Shown here piece after piece: positions 1 to 7,594 of a stretch of 64,000 nt of DNA. Within the stretch, counting starts at the first letter, position 1. Each line of letters starts with the position of its first letter. Made by a program: the position numbers and the translations under genes. The stretch is from the NCBI RefSeq assembly GCF_028368935.1, contig NZ_JAQNDK010000001.1:2046001-2110000 (forward strand), given 5' to 3'. Below the pieces are notes generated by a model, which saw only the letters and a program-made list of their open reading frames with translations, did no database searches and was not told where the DNA came from. The DNA is from Sorangium aterium. GTDB lineage: Bacteria > Myxococcota_A > Polyangia > Polyangiales > Polyangiaceae.

Positions 1-305
1 CCAATGTCTTCGTCAAGGAAGGCAGGGTCACCGGCATCATCGACTTCGAGAGGGCGCTCTGGGCCGATCCCTTGATGGAGGCCCAGTTCCGGCTGCTCTC
101 CTCCGAGGGCATCAACAGCAGCATGCGCGGCTATGGCAAGACTTCCTTCACCTTCGAAGAAGAGCGAAGGTGCCGCCTCTACTCGCTGCACCTCGCCCTC
201 GTCATGAACACGGAGTGTTATTACCGCAACTACGACACCAACTTCGTCCTCGACCTCTCCAGGCAGTGGATGGGCGAACACATGGCCTGGCTGAGCGCAA
301 ACTGA
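1..305 (+). CDS. APH-family phosphotransferase, C-terminal part (5' end outside window)
   Basis: Only the last ~100 residues are present; the frame is open from the window edge. They begin with NVFVKEGRVTGIIDFERALW, which matches the C-lobe of aminoglycoside/choline-type phosphotransferases: the Asn after the catalytic loop and the IIDFE metal-binding Asp. Family enzymes phosphorylate small hydroxylated molecules (aminoglycosides, macrolides, homoserine, choline) with ATP or GTP in the cytoplasm; the substrate cannot be read from this fragment. The stop lies 6 nt before the MATE exporter start, so the two are probably one transcript, a pairing compatible with drug or metabolite resistance (inference). 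Confidence 0.75.
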   Translation, partial: NVFVKEGRVTGIIDFERALWADPLMEAQFRLLSSEGINSSMRGYGKTSFTFEEERRCRLYSLHLALVMNTECYYRNYDTNFVLDLSRQWMGEHMAWLSAN

Positions 306-311
306 ACGCTC

Positions 312-1676
312 ATGGGCGAGAGCTCCAGGGTTGAAAGTCTGGGGACCGAGCGGGTCGGGAAGCTGCTGCTGGAGATGTCTTCCCAGACAACGCTCTCGCT
401 GCTGGTCTATGCCATCTACAGCCTCACGGACATCTACTTTCTCTCCGTGGGCGTCAACTCGCTGGCCGCCGCCGCGGCCTCGATCATCTCGCCGGTCCTG
501 ATCGCCCTCGGCGCCGTCGCCACGACCGTCGGGGCCGGCGGCGCCTCGGTGGTCTCGAGGGCGCTCGGCGAGCAGGACATGGAGAAGGCCTCCCGGACGG
601 TGGCAAACACCTTCCTGATCTTCTGGACGGCGGCGATCACCATCACGGTCCTGGGCTCGGTCTTCATCGAGCCGATCGTCCATCTGCTCGGGGCCACCGA
701 CAGCATCGCGCCCTATGCCATCGAGTACGGGCGGATCATCTTCCTCGGCGCCATCGCCGGCACCGGCTACTCGGCCATCGTCAGGGCGGACGGCAACGCC
801 AGGTACTCGACCGCCCAGTGGATCATCCCCATCTGCGTCAACATCGCCCTGTGCTGGCTCTTCATCATCGTCTTGCAGATGGGCGTCTCGGGCGCTGCCC
901 TGGCGACGGTCTGTTGCCAGGCGACCTCGGCTGGGATGGGTGTCCACTTCTTCTTTTTCAGGAGGAACCGCTCCTATCGCATCAAGGCGTCTTATTTCAA
1001 GCCGGACTTGCCCATCATCATCGAGGTGGTGACGATCGGGTCCCCCTCGCTCATCAAGAGCGCCAGCGTCGGCCTGATCGCCATCATCACCAACAACCTG
1101 CTCAGGCTGATCGGCGGCGACAGCGCCCTGAGCGTGTTCGCGATCGTCGGCCGGCTCTACTCCGGGCTGATCGCGCCGCTGACCGGCATCGTCCAGGGGA
1201 TGCAGCCGCTGGTGGGGTACAACTTCGGCCAGAAGAAGCTCGAGCGGGTACGGGAGGCCATCCGGCTCTCCCTTGGCGCCGCGGTCGCCTATGGATCGCT
1301 CGTCTGCGGCGTCTGCCTGGTGATGCCGGCTGCGCTGATCGCCCTGCTGTCCAGGGAGAGCGCGATCATCGCCGAAGGGCAGACCGCGTTGCGGCTGCTG
1401 GCGCTCTCCTACCCGCTTGCCGGCGTGGCCATGGTCACGGCGGCCTCGTTCCAGTCGGTCGGCCGGGCCAAGGAGGCGCTGCTGCTCACCCTCGGGGGCA
1501 TCCTCCTGGTCAAGCTGCCGGTGCTGCTGCTGGCCTCCCGCCTGTTCTCCCTGACCGGTATCTGGGCCTCCGAGGCGATCTCGGAGCTGATTCTTTGCAT
1601 CGTCTCCTTCCTCTTTCTGAAGAATAGCCACGCTGGTTCTGGGCATGGCATGGCAAGAGCGCCTGACGCCGGCTGA
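312..1676 (+). CDS. MATE family efflux transporter
   Basis: This 454-residue polytopic membrane protein has about twelve hydrophobic segments in two pseudo-repeats, the MATE (DinF/NorM/MepA) fold. Recognisable parts are LTDIYFLSVGVNSLAA early on, the GAGGASVVSRALGEQD loop after the second helix, and QPLVGYNFGQKK in the second half. MATE proteins export cationic drugs or metabolites by Na+ or H+ antiport across the inner membrane. The length is normal. No good ribosome-binding site precedes the ATG, so translation may be coupled to the phosphotransferase ending 6 nt upstream. Substrate unknown. Confidence 0.9.
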   Translation: MGESSRVESLGTERVGKLLLEMSSQTTLSLLVYAIYSLTDIYFLSVGVNSLAAAAASIISPVLIALGAVATTVGAGGASVVSRALGEQDMEKASRTVANTFLIFWTAAITITVLGSVFIEPIVHLLGATDSIAPYAIEYGRIIFLGAIAGTGYSAIVRADGNARYSTAQWIIPICVNIALCWLFIIVLQMGVSGAALATVCCQATSAGMGVHFFFFRRNRSYRIKASYFKPDLPIIIEVVTIGSPSLIKSASVGLIAIITNNLLRLIGGDSALSVFAIVGRLYSGLIAPLTGIVQGMQPLVGYNFGQKKLERVREAIRLSLGAAVAYGSLVCGVCLVMPAALIALLSRESAIIAEGQTALRLLALSYPLAGVAMVTAASFQSVGRAKEALLLTLGGILLVKLPVLLLASRLFSLTGIWASEAISELILCIVSFLFLKNSHAGSGHGMARAPDAG

Positions 1677-1881
1677 GCCTGGCTCCAGGCCACCGAAATG
1701 CGGCGCAGAGTCCGTCTGCGCACCGCGAATGTGTCCGTTGACACTCGTCGCAAGGTGCGGCTATACACTCGGCCATTCGCCTGCTGGCCGACACCGTTCA
1801 TTCAAAAACACAGCAGGTCCGGACGTAAGTAAACAGAAGCAACGAACCAGCCGCGGCGCGCGGCTGAGGAGGGAGGCATCG

Positions 1882-2505
1882 ATGAAGCTCTATGAGTTCG
1901 CTCCTACCCGCTCGATCCGTGTGCGCTGGGCGCTCCAGGAGCTGGGCGTGGACTTCGAGACCGTCCAGGTCAACCTCCGGGCCGGCGAGAATCGCCGCCC
2001 CGAGTTCCTCAAGCTCAACCCTGCCGGCAAGCTCCCCGTGCTCGTCGACGGCGACCTCGTGCTCACCGAGTCCGTTGCCATCGTGCTTTACCTGGCCGAG
2101 AAGTACCCCGAGAAGGGCCTGCTCCCCACGGACCCGAGGGAGCGGGCCAAGGTCAACCAATGGCTGCTGTTCGCGGCGACCGAGCTGGAGCAGCCGCTGT
2201 GGCGCATCGCGCGTAACAAGTTTCTGTATCCGGAGGACAAACGCCAGCCTGGCGACATCCCCGTCGCCTGCGAGGACTTCAAGGCCATGGCCGACGTGCT
2301 GGAGAAGCACATGGATCAGCGGCAGTTCGTCGTCGGCGACAGCGTGACCGTCGCCGATCTCGTGATGGCCTACACCCTCGACTGGGCCAACGAGATCCAC
2401 CTCCTGGACGGCTTCCCGCAGCTCCGGGCCTACATGGATCGGATGTACGCCCGCCCGCACGCGGCCCCGCGCATCGCCCAGGCGTTCGCCAGCCTCAAGG
2501 CGTGA
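1882..2505 (+). CDS. Glutathione S-transferase family protein
   Basis: This is a 207-residue cytoplasmic protein. The N-terminal thioredoxin-like domain (about residues 1-78) contains MKLYEFAPTRSIRVRWALQE with the candidate catalytic Ser/Arg region near residue 11. It also has NPAGKLPVLVDGD with the cis-Pro, and LTESVAIVLYLAEKYPE with the Glu-Ser glutathione-binding pair. The C-terminal helical domain carries the conserved VGDSVTVADLVMA N-capping box. The ATG at 1882 was chosen because a GAGGAGGGAGG ribosome-binding site lies just upstream and the family N-terminus starts there; a longer frame from 1645 has no family support. It probably conjugates glutathione to electrophiles or acts as a peroxidase. 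It is monocistronic. Confidence 0.9.
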   Translation: MKLYEFAPTRSIRVRWALQELGVDFETVQVNLRAGENRRPEFLKLNPAGKLPVLVDGDLVLTESVAIVLYLAEKYPEKGLLPTDPRERAKVNQWLLFAATELEQPLWRIARNKFLYPEDKRQPGDIPVACEDFKAMADVLEKHMDQRQFVVGDSVTVADLVMAYTLDWANEIHLLDGFPQLRAYMDRMYARPHAAPRIAQAFASLKA

Positions 2506-2516
2506 GGGGCAGGTCG

Positions 2517-2539
2517 CTGGAGGAGCTCTCGTCCTCCAG
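2517..2539 (+). terminator. Stem-loop after the GST gene
   Basis: A perfect 8-bp inverted repeat, CTGGAGGA / TCCTCCAG with a 7-nt loop, starts 12 nt after the GST stop. There is no U-tract, so it may be a weak or Rho-assisted terminator or an mRNA-stabilising hairpin. Confidence 0.4.
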
Positions 2540-2720
2540 TCCGAGAGCCCGCTCGTCGTCGCCACGGCGCGGGGCCATGGCGCGGGCTGCGGCGCAGCGC
2601 GCGCCCGGCCGCCACGCAGCGCACGCTCGGCCACCGCGCGGCGCAGCCGCGCGCCCCGGCAGGTCGGCCGGGAGCTCCCCCGCGATGCCCGTGCGCGACC
2701 CGCGATGATAGAGTGGCGCG

Positions 2721-4364
2721 ATGAGCCGCCGCGTCAGCAGCGACGGGACCGGGACCCTCCAGATCCACTTCGCCTTCGATCGCAGGCTGGTGGACGTCGT
2801 GAAGTCGCTCCCGTCCCGGCGCTGGAATCCCGAACAGAAGACCTGGCGCGTCCCGGAGACACACGTGGTCGCGGTGGTGGAGGTGCTGCACGCCGAAGGG
2901 TTCGGCTTCTGCGAGGTGACGCAGCGCCTCTACCGGGAACGCGGCGGGGCCCTCGCCCTCGACGAAGGGGGCGTCACGCCGATCGCCACCGTGGAGCCGG
3001 CCCGAGCCGATGAGCCGCGCGACGGGGACGCTCGGCCGAGGCCAGCTATGGCCGCGTCCGACTTCACCGTCTCGAAGCTCAACGGGCAGGTCCGCGCCGC
3101 GCTCGAGGCGGCGTTTCCAGCCTCGATCTGGCTGGTGGGCGAGGTCTGCGGGTACAACCGGGCCGCCCACAAGAGCATCGTCGGCTTCGAGCTCGTCGAG
3201 CGCGACGCCAACGGAAAGGAGATCGCCCAGGTCAAGGCGACCCTCTTCGAGAGCGCGCGCGCCGAGATCGAACGGCGCCTCGCCGCGGCGGGCGACCCGT
3301 TCCAGATCGAGGACGAGATCCAGATCCGCGTGCGCGGGCGCGTGGAGCTCTACGTCCCCTGGGGCTCGTATCGGTTCCTGATCGAGGACCTCGACGTGGG
3401 CTACACGCTCGGCGAGGCCGCCCGGCGGAGAGAGGAGATCGTGCGCCGGCTCGCCGAGGAAGGGCTGCTCGATCGGAACCGCTCCCTGCCCTTCCCCGCC
3501 CTGCCCCTCCGCGTGGGCCTCGTGACCAGCCTGGGCTCGGACGCCTACAACGACGTGCTCGGCACCTTCAGGGAGTCAGGCTTCGCGTTCCGCGTCGTGG
3601 CGCACGGGGTCCGCGTCCAGGGGCGGCAGACGGAGCCGTCGGTCCTGAACGCCCTCGACTACTTCCGGGCGCGCGCCGCGGAGCTCGACGTGCTGCTGAT
3701 ATGCCGCGGCGGCGGCTCGCGCACCGATCTCGCCTGGTTCGACTCGGAGCCGATCGCCCGCGCCGTCGCCACCTTCCCCCTCCCCGTGGTCGTCGGCATC
3801 GGCCACGAGCGAGACATCTCCGCGCTCGACTTCGTGGGTTTTCGCGAGAAGACCCCGACCGCCGCGGCCGCGATGCTCGTCCAACGCGTCTCGGAGGCGA
3901 GGGATGAGGTCGAGTCGTCGCTCCTGAGCATCCTCGACCAGGGCCGGCGGGTCCTCCGGTCGGCCTCGTCGGATCTCACCCGCCGGGCGACCCGGGTCCC
4001 GCGCTCCGCGTCGCTTCTCATCGCGCGCCGCGCGGGCCAGCTCCAGGAGGCGGTCCGCCAGCTTCGCCAGGGGGCGAGGCGCGATCTCGACGCCGCCTCG
4101 CATCGGGTCGACGAGATGGCCTCGCTCCTCGGGCCGCGCTCGTCCCGGAGGCTCGCGCTCGAATCCGAGCGCCTCGAGTCGCGCGAACGGCGCCTGCGCC
4201 TCCTCGATCCGCGGCGCGTCGTGGAGCGGGGATATGCGATCCTGCGCACGACGGAAGGGGCGGTGCTCACCGACGCGGCGCGCGCGCCCCAGGGGACGAC
4301 GCTCATCGCGGAGCTGAAGCGGGGCGTGCTGCGGCTTCGCTCGGACGGATCGGAGGAGACATAG
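2721..4364 (+). CDS. xseA: Exodeoxyribonuclease VII large subunit with N-terminal HARP-like domain
   Basis: Residues 110-547 are a complete XseA: an OB-fold (DFTVSKLNGQVRAALE, WLVGEVCGY), then the catalytic domain with RVGLVTSLGSDAYNDVL, the RGGGSRTDLAWFD box, VVVGIGHERDISALD and KTPTAAAAMLV, followed by a coiled-coil-rich C-terminus. Exo VII degrades single-stranded DNA to oligonucleotides in repair. The first ~109 residues are additional. Residues ~13-72 (FDRRLVDVVKSL then RRWNPEQKTWRVP) resemble the HARP domain of SMARCAL1 and the short DNA-binding domain at the N-terminus of some integrases, followed by a Pro/Asp-rich linker. A GTG/ATG-free junction argues against a separate gene; an internal start at 3048 (ATG, MAASDF) would give a normal-length XseA. 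It is followed by xseB after 4 nt. Confidence 0.92.
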   Translation: MSRRVSSDGTGTLQIHFAFDRRLVDVVKSLPSRRWNPEQKTWRVPETHVVAVVEVLHAEGFGFCEVTQRLYRERGGALALDEGGVTPIATVEPARADEPRDGDARPRPAMAASDFTVSKLNGQVRAALEAAFPASIWLVGEVCGYNRAAHKSIVGFELVERDANGKEIAQVKATLFESARAEIERRLAAAGDPFQIEDEIQIRVRGRVELYVPWGSYRFLIEDLDVGYTLGEAARRREEIVRRLAEEGLLDRNRSLPFPALPLRVGLVTSLGSDAYNDVLGTFRESGFAFRVVAHGVRVQGRQTEPSVLNALDYFRARAAELDVLLICRGGGSRTDLAWFDSEPIARAVATFPLPVVVGIGHERDISALDFVGFREKTPTAAAAMLVQRVSEARDEVESSLLSILDQGRRVLRSASSDLTRRATRVPRSASLLIARRAGQLQEAVRQLRQGARRDLDAASHRVDEMASLLGPRSSRRLALESERLESRERRLRLLDPRRVVERGYAILRTTEGAVLTDAARAPQGTTLIAELKRGVLRLRSDGSEET

Positions 4365-4368
4365 GGTC

Positions 4369-4683
4369 ATGGCAAAGCCGAAGCGCGGGACGAAGGAGCT
4401 GTCCGACGGGGACACGGCAAGCCCGCAGCGCGCCACGAAAGAGGTCTCGTATGGCGAGGCGTCGTCGCGCCTCGAGGAGATCTTGCAGAACATCGAGGAA
4501 GGTCAGGTCGACATCGACGCGCTCTCCGCGCTCGTGAAGGAGGCCGCGGATCTGGTGACGCTCTGCCGCCAGAAGATCCACGCCGCGGAGATCCAGGTGC
4601 AGACCATCACAGAGCAGCTCGAGCGCGAGGCGCCGGTGACCACGGACGCGGACGACGACGAAGACGACGAAGACGACGAGTAG
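4369..4683 (+). CDS. xseB: Exodeoxyribonuclease VII small subunit
   Basis: This 104-residue protein has the XseB core VSYGEASSRLEEILQNIEEG ... LVTLCRQKIHAAEIQVQ, a helical hairpin that coats the XseA coiled coil. It starts 4 nt after xseA, so the subunits are co-translated. Compared with usual family members (60-80 residues) it has a basic, Ser/Thr-rich N-terminal extension of ~22 residues and a very acidic C-terminal tail rich in Asp and Glu. The tail is probably disordered and may modulate solubility or DNA affinity (inference). Confidence 0.93.
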   Translation: MAKPKRGTKELSDGDTASPQRATKEVSYGEASSRLEEILQNIEEGQVDIDALSALVKEAADLVTLCRQKIHAAEIQVQTITEQLEREAPVTTDADDDEDDEDDE

Positions 4684-4738
4684 GCGGGCGCAGGAGGAGG
4701 AAAGGCTTCGTGGCCGACGGACGGCCACCGGCGCCCGC
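4684..4738. terminator. Nested stem-loop between convergent xseB and the quinoprotein gene
   Basis: An outer arm GCGGGCGC (4684-4691) pairs with GCGCCCGC (4731-4738), enclosing an inner GTGGCC / GGCCAC hairpin (4710-4728). The position immediately after the xseB stop, between convergent genes, fits a bidirectional terminator. There is no clear U-tract. Confidence 0.45.
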
Positions 4739-4793
4739 GCCTGGCACCACGGCACGGCCGGCTCCGGCGTCCGCCGTCCGGCGGCGGGCAGCG

Positions 4794-6344
4794 CTACGGC
4801 AAGTCGAACGCGAAGAGCGTGTTGCCCGGCGTGCCGATGCCGAAGCTCTCGTAGCCGCTCCCCCAGAACACCATACCGCGCGTCACCGCCGGCCCGGCGT
4901 TGACGGAGCCGTCGGCCGGATGGCTCCAGAGGACGTCGCCCGTCTCGGCGTCGAGCGCGTGGAAGTCGCCGCTCATCGAGCCGCCGTAGACCACGCCGTT
5001 CGCGACCGTCAGCGGCCCCCTGGTCTGCGCGCCCGGCGTGGGATCGGGCGTCTGCCACAGGATGTCGCCCGTGGCGGCGTCGAGCGCGCTCCACGAACCC
5101 CAGTTGATGACCTCCCCGGAGGGCTGCAGCGTGTACTCGACCTGGCCGTTGTTGCCGATCGGCACGTAAATCCTGCTCTCGTCGACGGCGACTCCCCACA
5201 TGATGCCGCCCAGCTCCCCGCCGGGGCCGACCAGCGTGCTCCACACCACGCTCCCGTCGTCCCGATCGAGCGCCCAGAAGATACCGCTCTTCTGGCCGGC
5301 GCCGACCAGATCGCGGCGCTCCGCCCCCGCGCCGGCCGTGAAGAGCGTGGCGCCCGTGCCGAAGTCGTAATCCGGGCCCGCCGGATCGGGGCACCAGTTG
5401 CCGCCGAAGTAGCAGGCTCCCGTCCAGGCGTCGAAGCCCTGGAGCCGCCGCGCCCACTTCAGCGCCCCGGTGCGGAGGTCGAGCGCGAGGACGGCGTCGA
5501 TATAGTCGTCCGACGCAAGGCAGGCCTCGGCGGCGACGGTGTCGTCTCCGGCGGCCTCCACGCACGCGGAGACGGACGGCGGAACGGTGTAGTTGTTGCC
5601 GGTGGTCACGTACAGCGTGCGGCGCTTGAGGTCGAGCGCGGGCGCGCCGCCCCAGACTGCGCCGCCGGTGTAGCCGGCGGGCACCGTGTAGCGCTTCCAG
5701 AGCACCGCCCCGGTCCCCGCGTCGAGCGCGACCACGCTGCCGCGGAAGCTGCAACACGGATATGCGTTGTCCGCCGCGAAGAGCTCCTCGCGCGAGGAGA
5801 CACCCACGTACACGCGGCCGCCATGCACGACGGGAGACTGCGTGATGATCGCCGCGGGGTGCGTGTCGAGCTGCCTCTTCCACAAGAGCGCCCCGGTGCG
5901 CGTGTCCACGGCGATCATGTGCGCGCCGGCGAGGGTGCTGAGGAACAGCGTGTGGCCGTGGAGCGCGGGGGTCGTGCGCGAGACGGCGCCGGCCGTGCCC
6001 GTGAGGCCCGCGATCGTGCGCGTCCAGATCGGGTGCCCGGTCCTGGCGTCGAGCTTGTACAGCTTGCCGCCCCCGTCCGGAAAGTAGACCGCGCCGTGCT
6101 CGACGGCCGGCGTCGCGGGGACGATGCCGGTCGTGGTGAAGGCCCACTTCACGGCGAGCGATGCGACGTTCGATGGCCCGATGTCGTGCTCGTCGCGCGC
6201 GTAGTGGGTGTTGGCGAGATCGTAGCCATAGACGGTCCAGCGCCCGGCGCCCGTGCCCATGGCCGTGCTCCCCAGGACGACACTGAGGAAGGCAAGACAT
6301 ACGGCGGCCCCGATCGCGGACCGGACCCAGAAGATACGCTTCAT
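4794..6344 (-). CDS. Secreted PQQ-type beta-propeller protein (quinoprotein dehydrogenase-like)
   Basis: This 516-residue protein has a signal peptide (MKRIFWVRSAIGAAVCLAFL, cleavage probably after ~30 residues) and repeated beta-propeller blades of the type 'ALDAxTGxxLW' (for example HALDAETGDVLWSHP and SALDAATGDILWQTP). The stretch CYFGGNWCPDPAGPDYDFG is reminiscent of polyvinyl-alcohol-dehydrogenase-like quinoproteins, which oxidise secondary alcohols in the periplasm with PQQ. No haem-binding CxxCH motif is present, so electrons would need an external cytochrome. The ATG at 6344 has a GGGAGGAGCACC ribosome-binding site; longer upstream frames lack one. Enzyme activity versus a structural propeller cannot be decided here. 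Confidence 0.8.
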   Translation of the reverse strand: MKRIFWVRSAIGAAVCLAFLSVVLGSTAMGTGAGRWTVYGYDLANTHYARDEHDIGPSNVASLAVKWAFTTTGIVPATPAVEHGAVYFPDGGGKLYKLDARTGHPIWTRTIAGLTGTAGAVSRTTPALHGHTLFLSTLAGAHMIAVDTRTGALLWKRQLDTHPAAIITQSPVVHGGRVYVGVSSREELFAADNAYPCCSFRGSVVALDAGTGAVLWKRYTVPAGYTGGAVWGGAPALDLKRRTLYVTTGNNYTVPPSVSACVEAAGDDTVAAEACLASDDYIDAVLALDLRTGALKWARRLQGFDAWTGACYFGGNWCPDPAGPDYDFGTGATLFTAGAGAERRDLVGAGQKSGIFWALDRDDGSVVWSTLVGPGGELGGIMWGVAVDESRIYVPIGNNGQVEYTLQPSGEVINWGSWSALDAATGDILWQTPDPTPGAQTRGPLTVANGVVYGGSMSGDFHALDAETGDVLWSHPADGSVNAGPAVTRGMVFWGSGYESFGIGTPGNTLFAFDLP

Positions 6345-6523
6345 GGTGCTCCTCCCGGGGCATCGAGGTGAGCGGCGATCGGCCGCGCGACGCGCCAGTT
6401 CCGTCGCCTCCGCAGCACGAGGCCCCGAGTCTAGGTCACGCGGAATCGAGCTGGGCGTCAATCGGATAGAGAAAGGCGGCGCGGCGGCGCGGAGCCCCTT
6501 CCCATGGCTGGATACCGGGGTAA
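6345..6523. other. Intergenic region between divergent quinoprotein and nuclease/ATPase operon
   Basis: About 180 bp separate the quinoprotein start from the point where the downstream operon frame becomes open (a stop at 6521-6523). It should hold both promoters, but I see no confident -35/-10 pair or operator. Confidence 0.3.
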
Positions 6524-6727
6524 TCTCGGCCACTCGGGAGGTGGGCCACGAACCGGAACAGCGCATCGAGTCCGCGCTCGCGGGCGACGACCACGAAGAC
6601 CACTGCAGCGAGGAAGAGCAGCGCCGAGGAGCCGAAGAAGGCCGCCGCGCCGCGGAAGGCCGCCGCGCCGAAGGCTCCCGCGAGGCAGAAGGGCGCGGCG
6701 CGCAAGAAGGAGCCGCCGCCCTCGCCG
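6524..6727 (+). other. Open in-frame Lys/Ala/Pro-rich tail upstream of the GTG start at 6728
   Basis: The frame of the 6728 gene is open back to a stop at 6521-6523. From about 6587 it reads as a histone-H1-like basic tail (TTTKTTAARKSSAEEPKKAA and then APRKAAAPKAPARQKGAA). It contains no ATG, GTG or TTG before the GTG at 6728. Either the protein starts at a non-standard codon, or a frameshift separates this tail from a start in another frame (an ATG lies at 6504 one frame away), or the sequence contains an error. Only the coding look is observed; expression is unproven. Confidence 0.4.
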
Positions 6728-7594
6728 GTGCCGAGGCTCCTCGGCGTCCTGGAGTCCCAGAAGCAGCTCGGCGGCGCGTCGTACCCGCCGACGCTCGAGC
6801 GGCTGACGGAGCTGACCGGTGACACGCTCGCGGTGACGAGCAAGGCGCTGACGACCAAGGAGGCGAAGGCGCGCGTGCTGCTCTCCCGCGCCGCGGGAGG
6901 CAAGAAGAAGCCAGCCCCCAGCGCCACGCTGGTGCTGCTCGCGGAGGACCTGGAGGCGATCGCGCAGTCCGATCGGCTCCTGGAGGTGCAGCTCCAGTCG
7001 GCGCGGACGGCCGACGCTCCCGCGGTCGACCTGGCGCAGCTCCCCAAGGGCCTCGTGACTCCCCTGGGCCGCGCGTTCAAGGCAGCGCTCGCTCAGCGCA
7101 TCACCGAGCGCCGGCTCCCCCGCACCATCGGCGCTTTGCTCGGGAAGAAGCCGCTGTTCTTCTTCCTCGCAGACGCCGTCCTCCCGGCCGCCGGCGCGCC
7201 GGCGCGGCCCGCCGCGATCGCGACCGACGGCGCTGACCGCCCCACGGCCGACGGCCACGGCAGCTCGGCCCCCAGCAGCGCCGGCAGCTCGGCCCAGAGC
7301 GGCCCCGGCGCGCCGGCCATCTCCTTCGCCGATCGCTTCGACGCCGCCTTCTCCTCGCTCGACCGCGCGTCCGGCCGCCTCAACTACGTCACCCTCCACG
7401 CGCTCCGCGCCGCGCTGCCGGACATCCCGCGCGACACCTTCGACAAGGAGCTCGGCGCGCTCCGGCGGCAGCGGCGCTACTCGCTCGACCCGTCCGACGG
7501 GCGCCACCACCAGATGGCCGAGGCGGAGCGCGACGCCGGCATCGTGGAGGGCGGGAACCTGTTCGTCTACGTGGCGCGGAGGGACGACGCATGA
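6728..7594 (+). CDS. Putative winged-helix-like protein, first gene of the Cas4-HerA operon
   Basis: This is a 288-residue soluble protein I cannot assign to a named family. It has an N-terminal helical region (residues 1-~155), a Ser/Ala/Gly-rich linker (~156-195), and a C-terminal ~90-residue domain. That domain runs FADRFDAAFSSLDRASGRLN ... LRAALPDIPRDTFDKELGAL and then RYSLDPSDGRHHQMAEAE ... GGNLFVYVARR. Its spacing resembles small winged-helix modules that accompany bacterial anti-phage ATPases. The start is uncertain: GTG at 6728 is the only standard start in frame, and a basic histone-like stretch is open upstream. The stop overlaps the next start in an ATGA junction, so it is translationally coupled to the ATPase. 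A DNA-binding or adaptor role is inferred. Confidence 0.6.
   Translation: MPRLLGVLESQKQLGGASYPPTLERLTELTGDTLAVTSKALTTKEAKARVLLSRAAGGKKKPAPSATLVLLAEDLEAIAQSDRLLEVQLQSARTADAPAVDLAQLPKGLVTPLGRAFKAALAQRITERRLPRTIGALLGKKPLFFFLADAVLPAAGAPARPAAIATDGADRPTADGHGSSAPSSAGSSAQSGPGAPAISFADRFDAAFSSLDRASGRLNYVTLHALRAALPDIPRDTFDKELGALRRQRRYSLDPSDGRHHQMAEAERDAGIVEGGNLFVYVARRDDA

Noticed and set aside
1645-1881. N-terminal extension of the GST gene
   Set aside because: The GST fold begins at 1882 with a strong ribosome-binding site; the upstream part has no family resemblance and overlaps the MATE end.
4710-6371. A 553-residue plus-strand frame opposite the quinoprotein
   Set aside because: It is the antisense of the propeller repeats; signal peptide, ribosome-binding site and blade motifs are on the minus strand.
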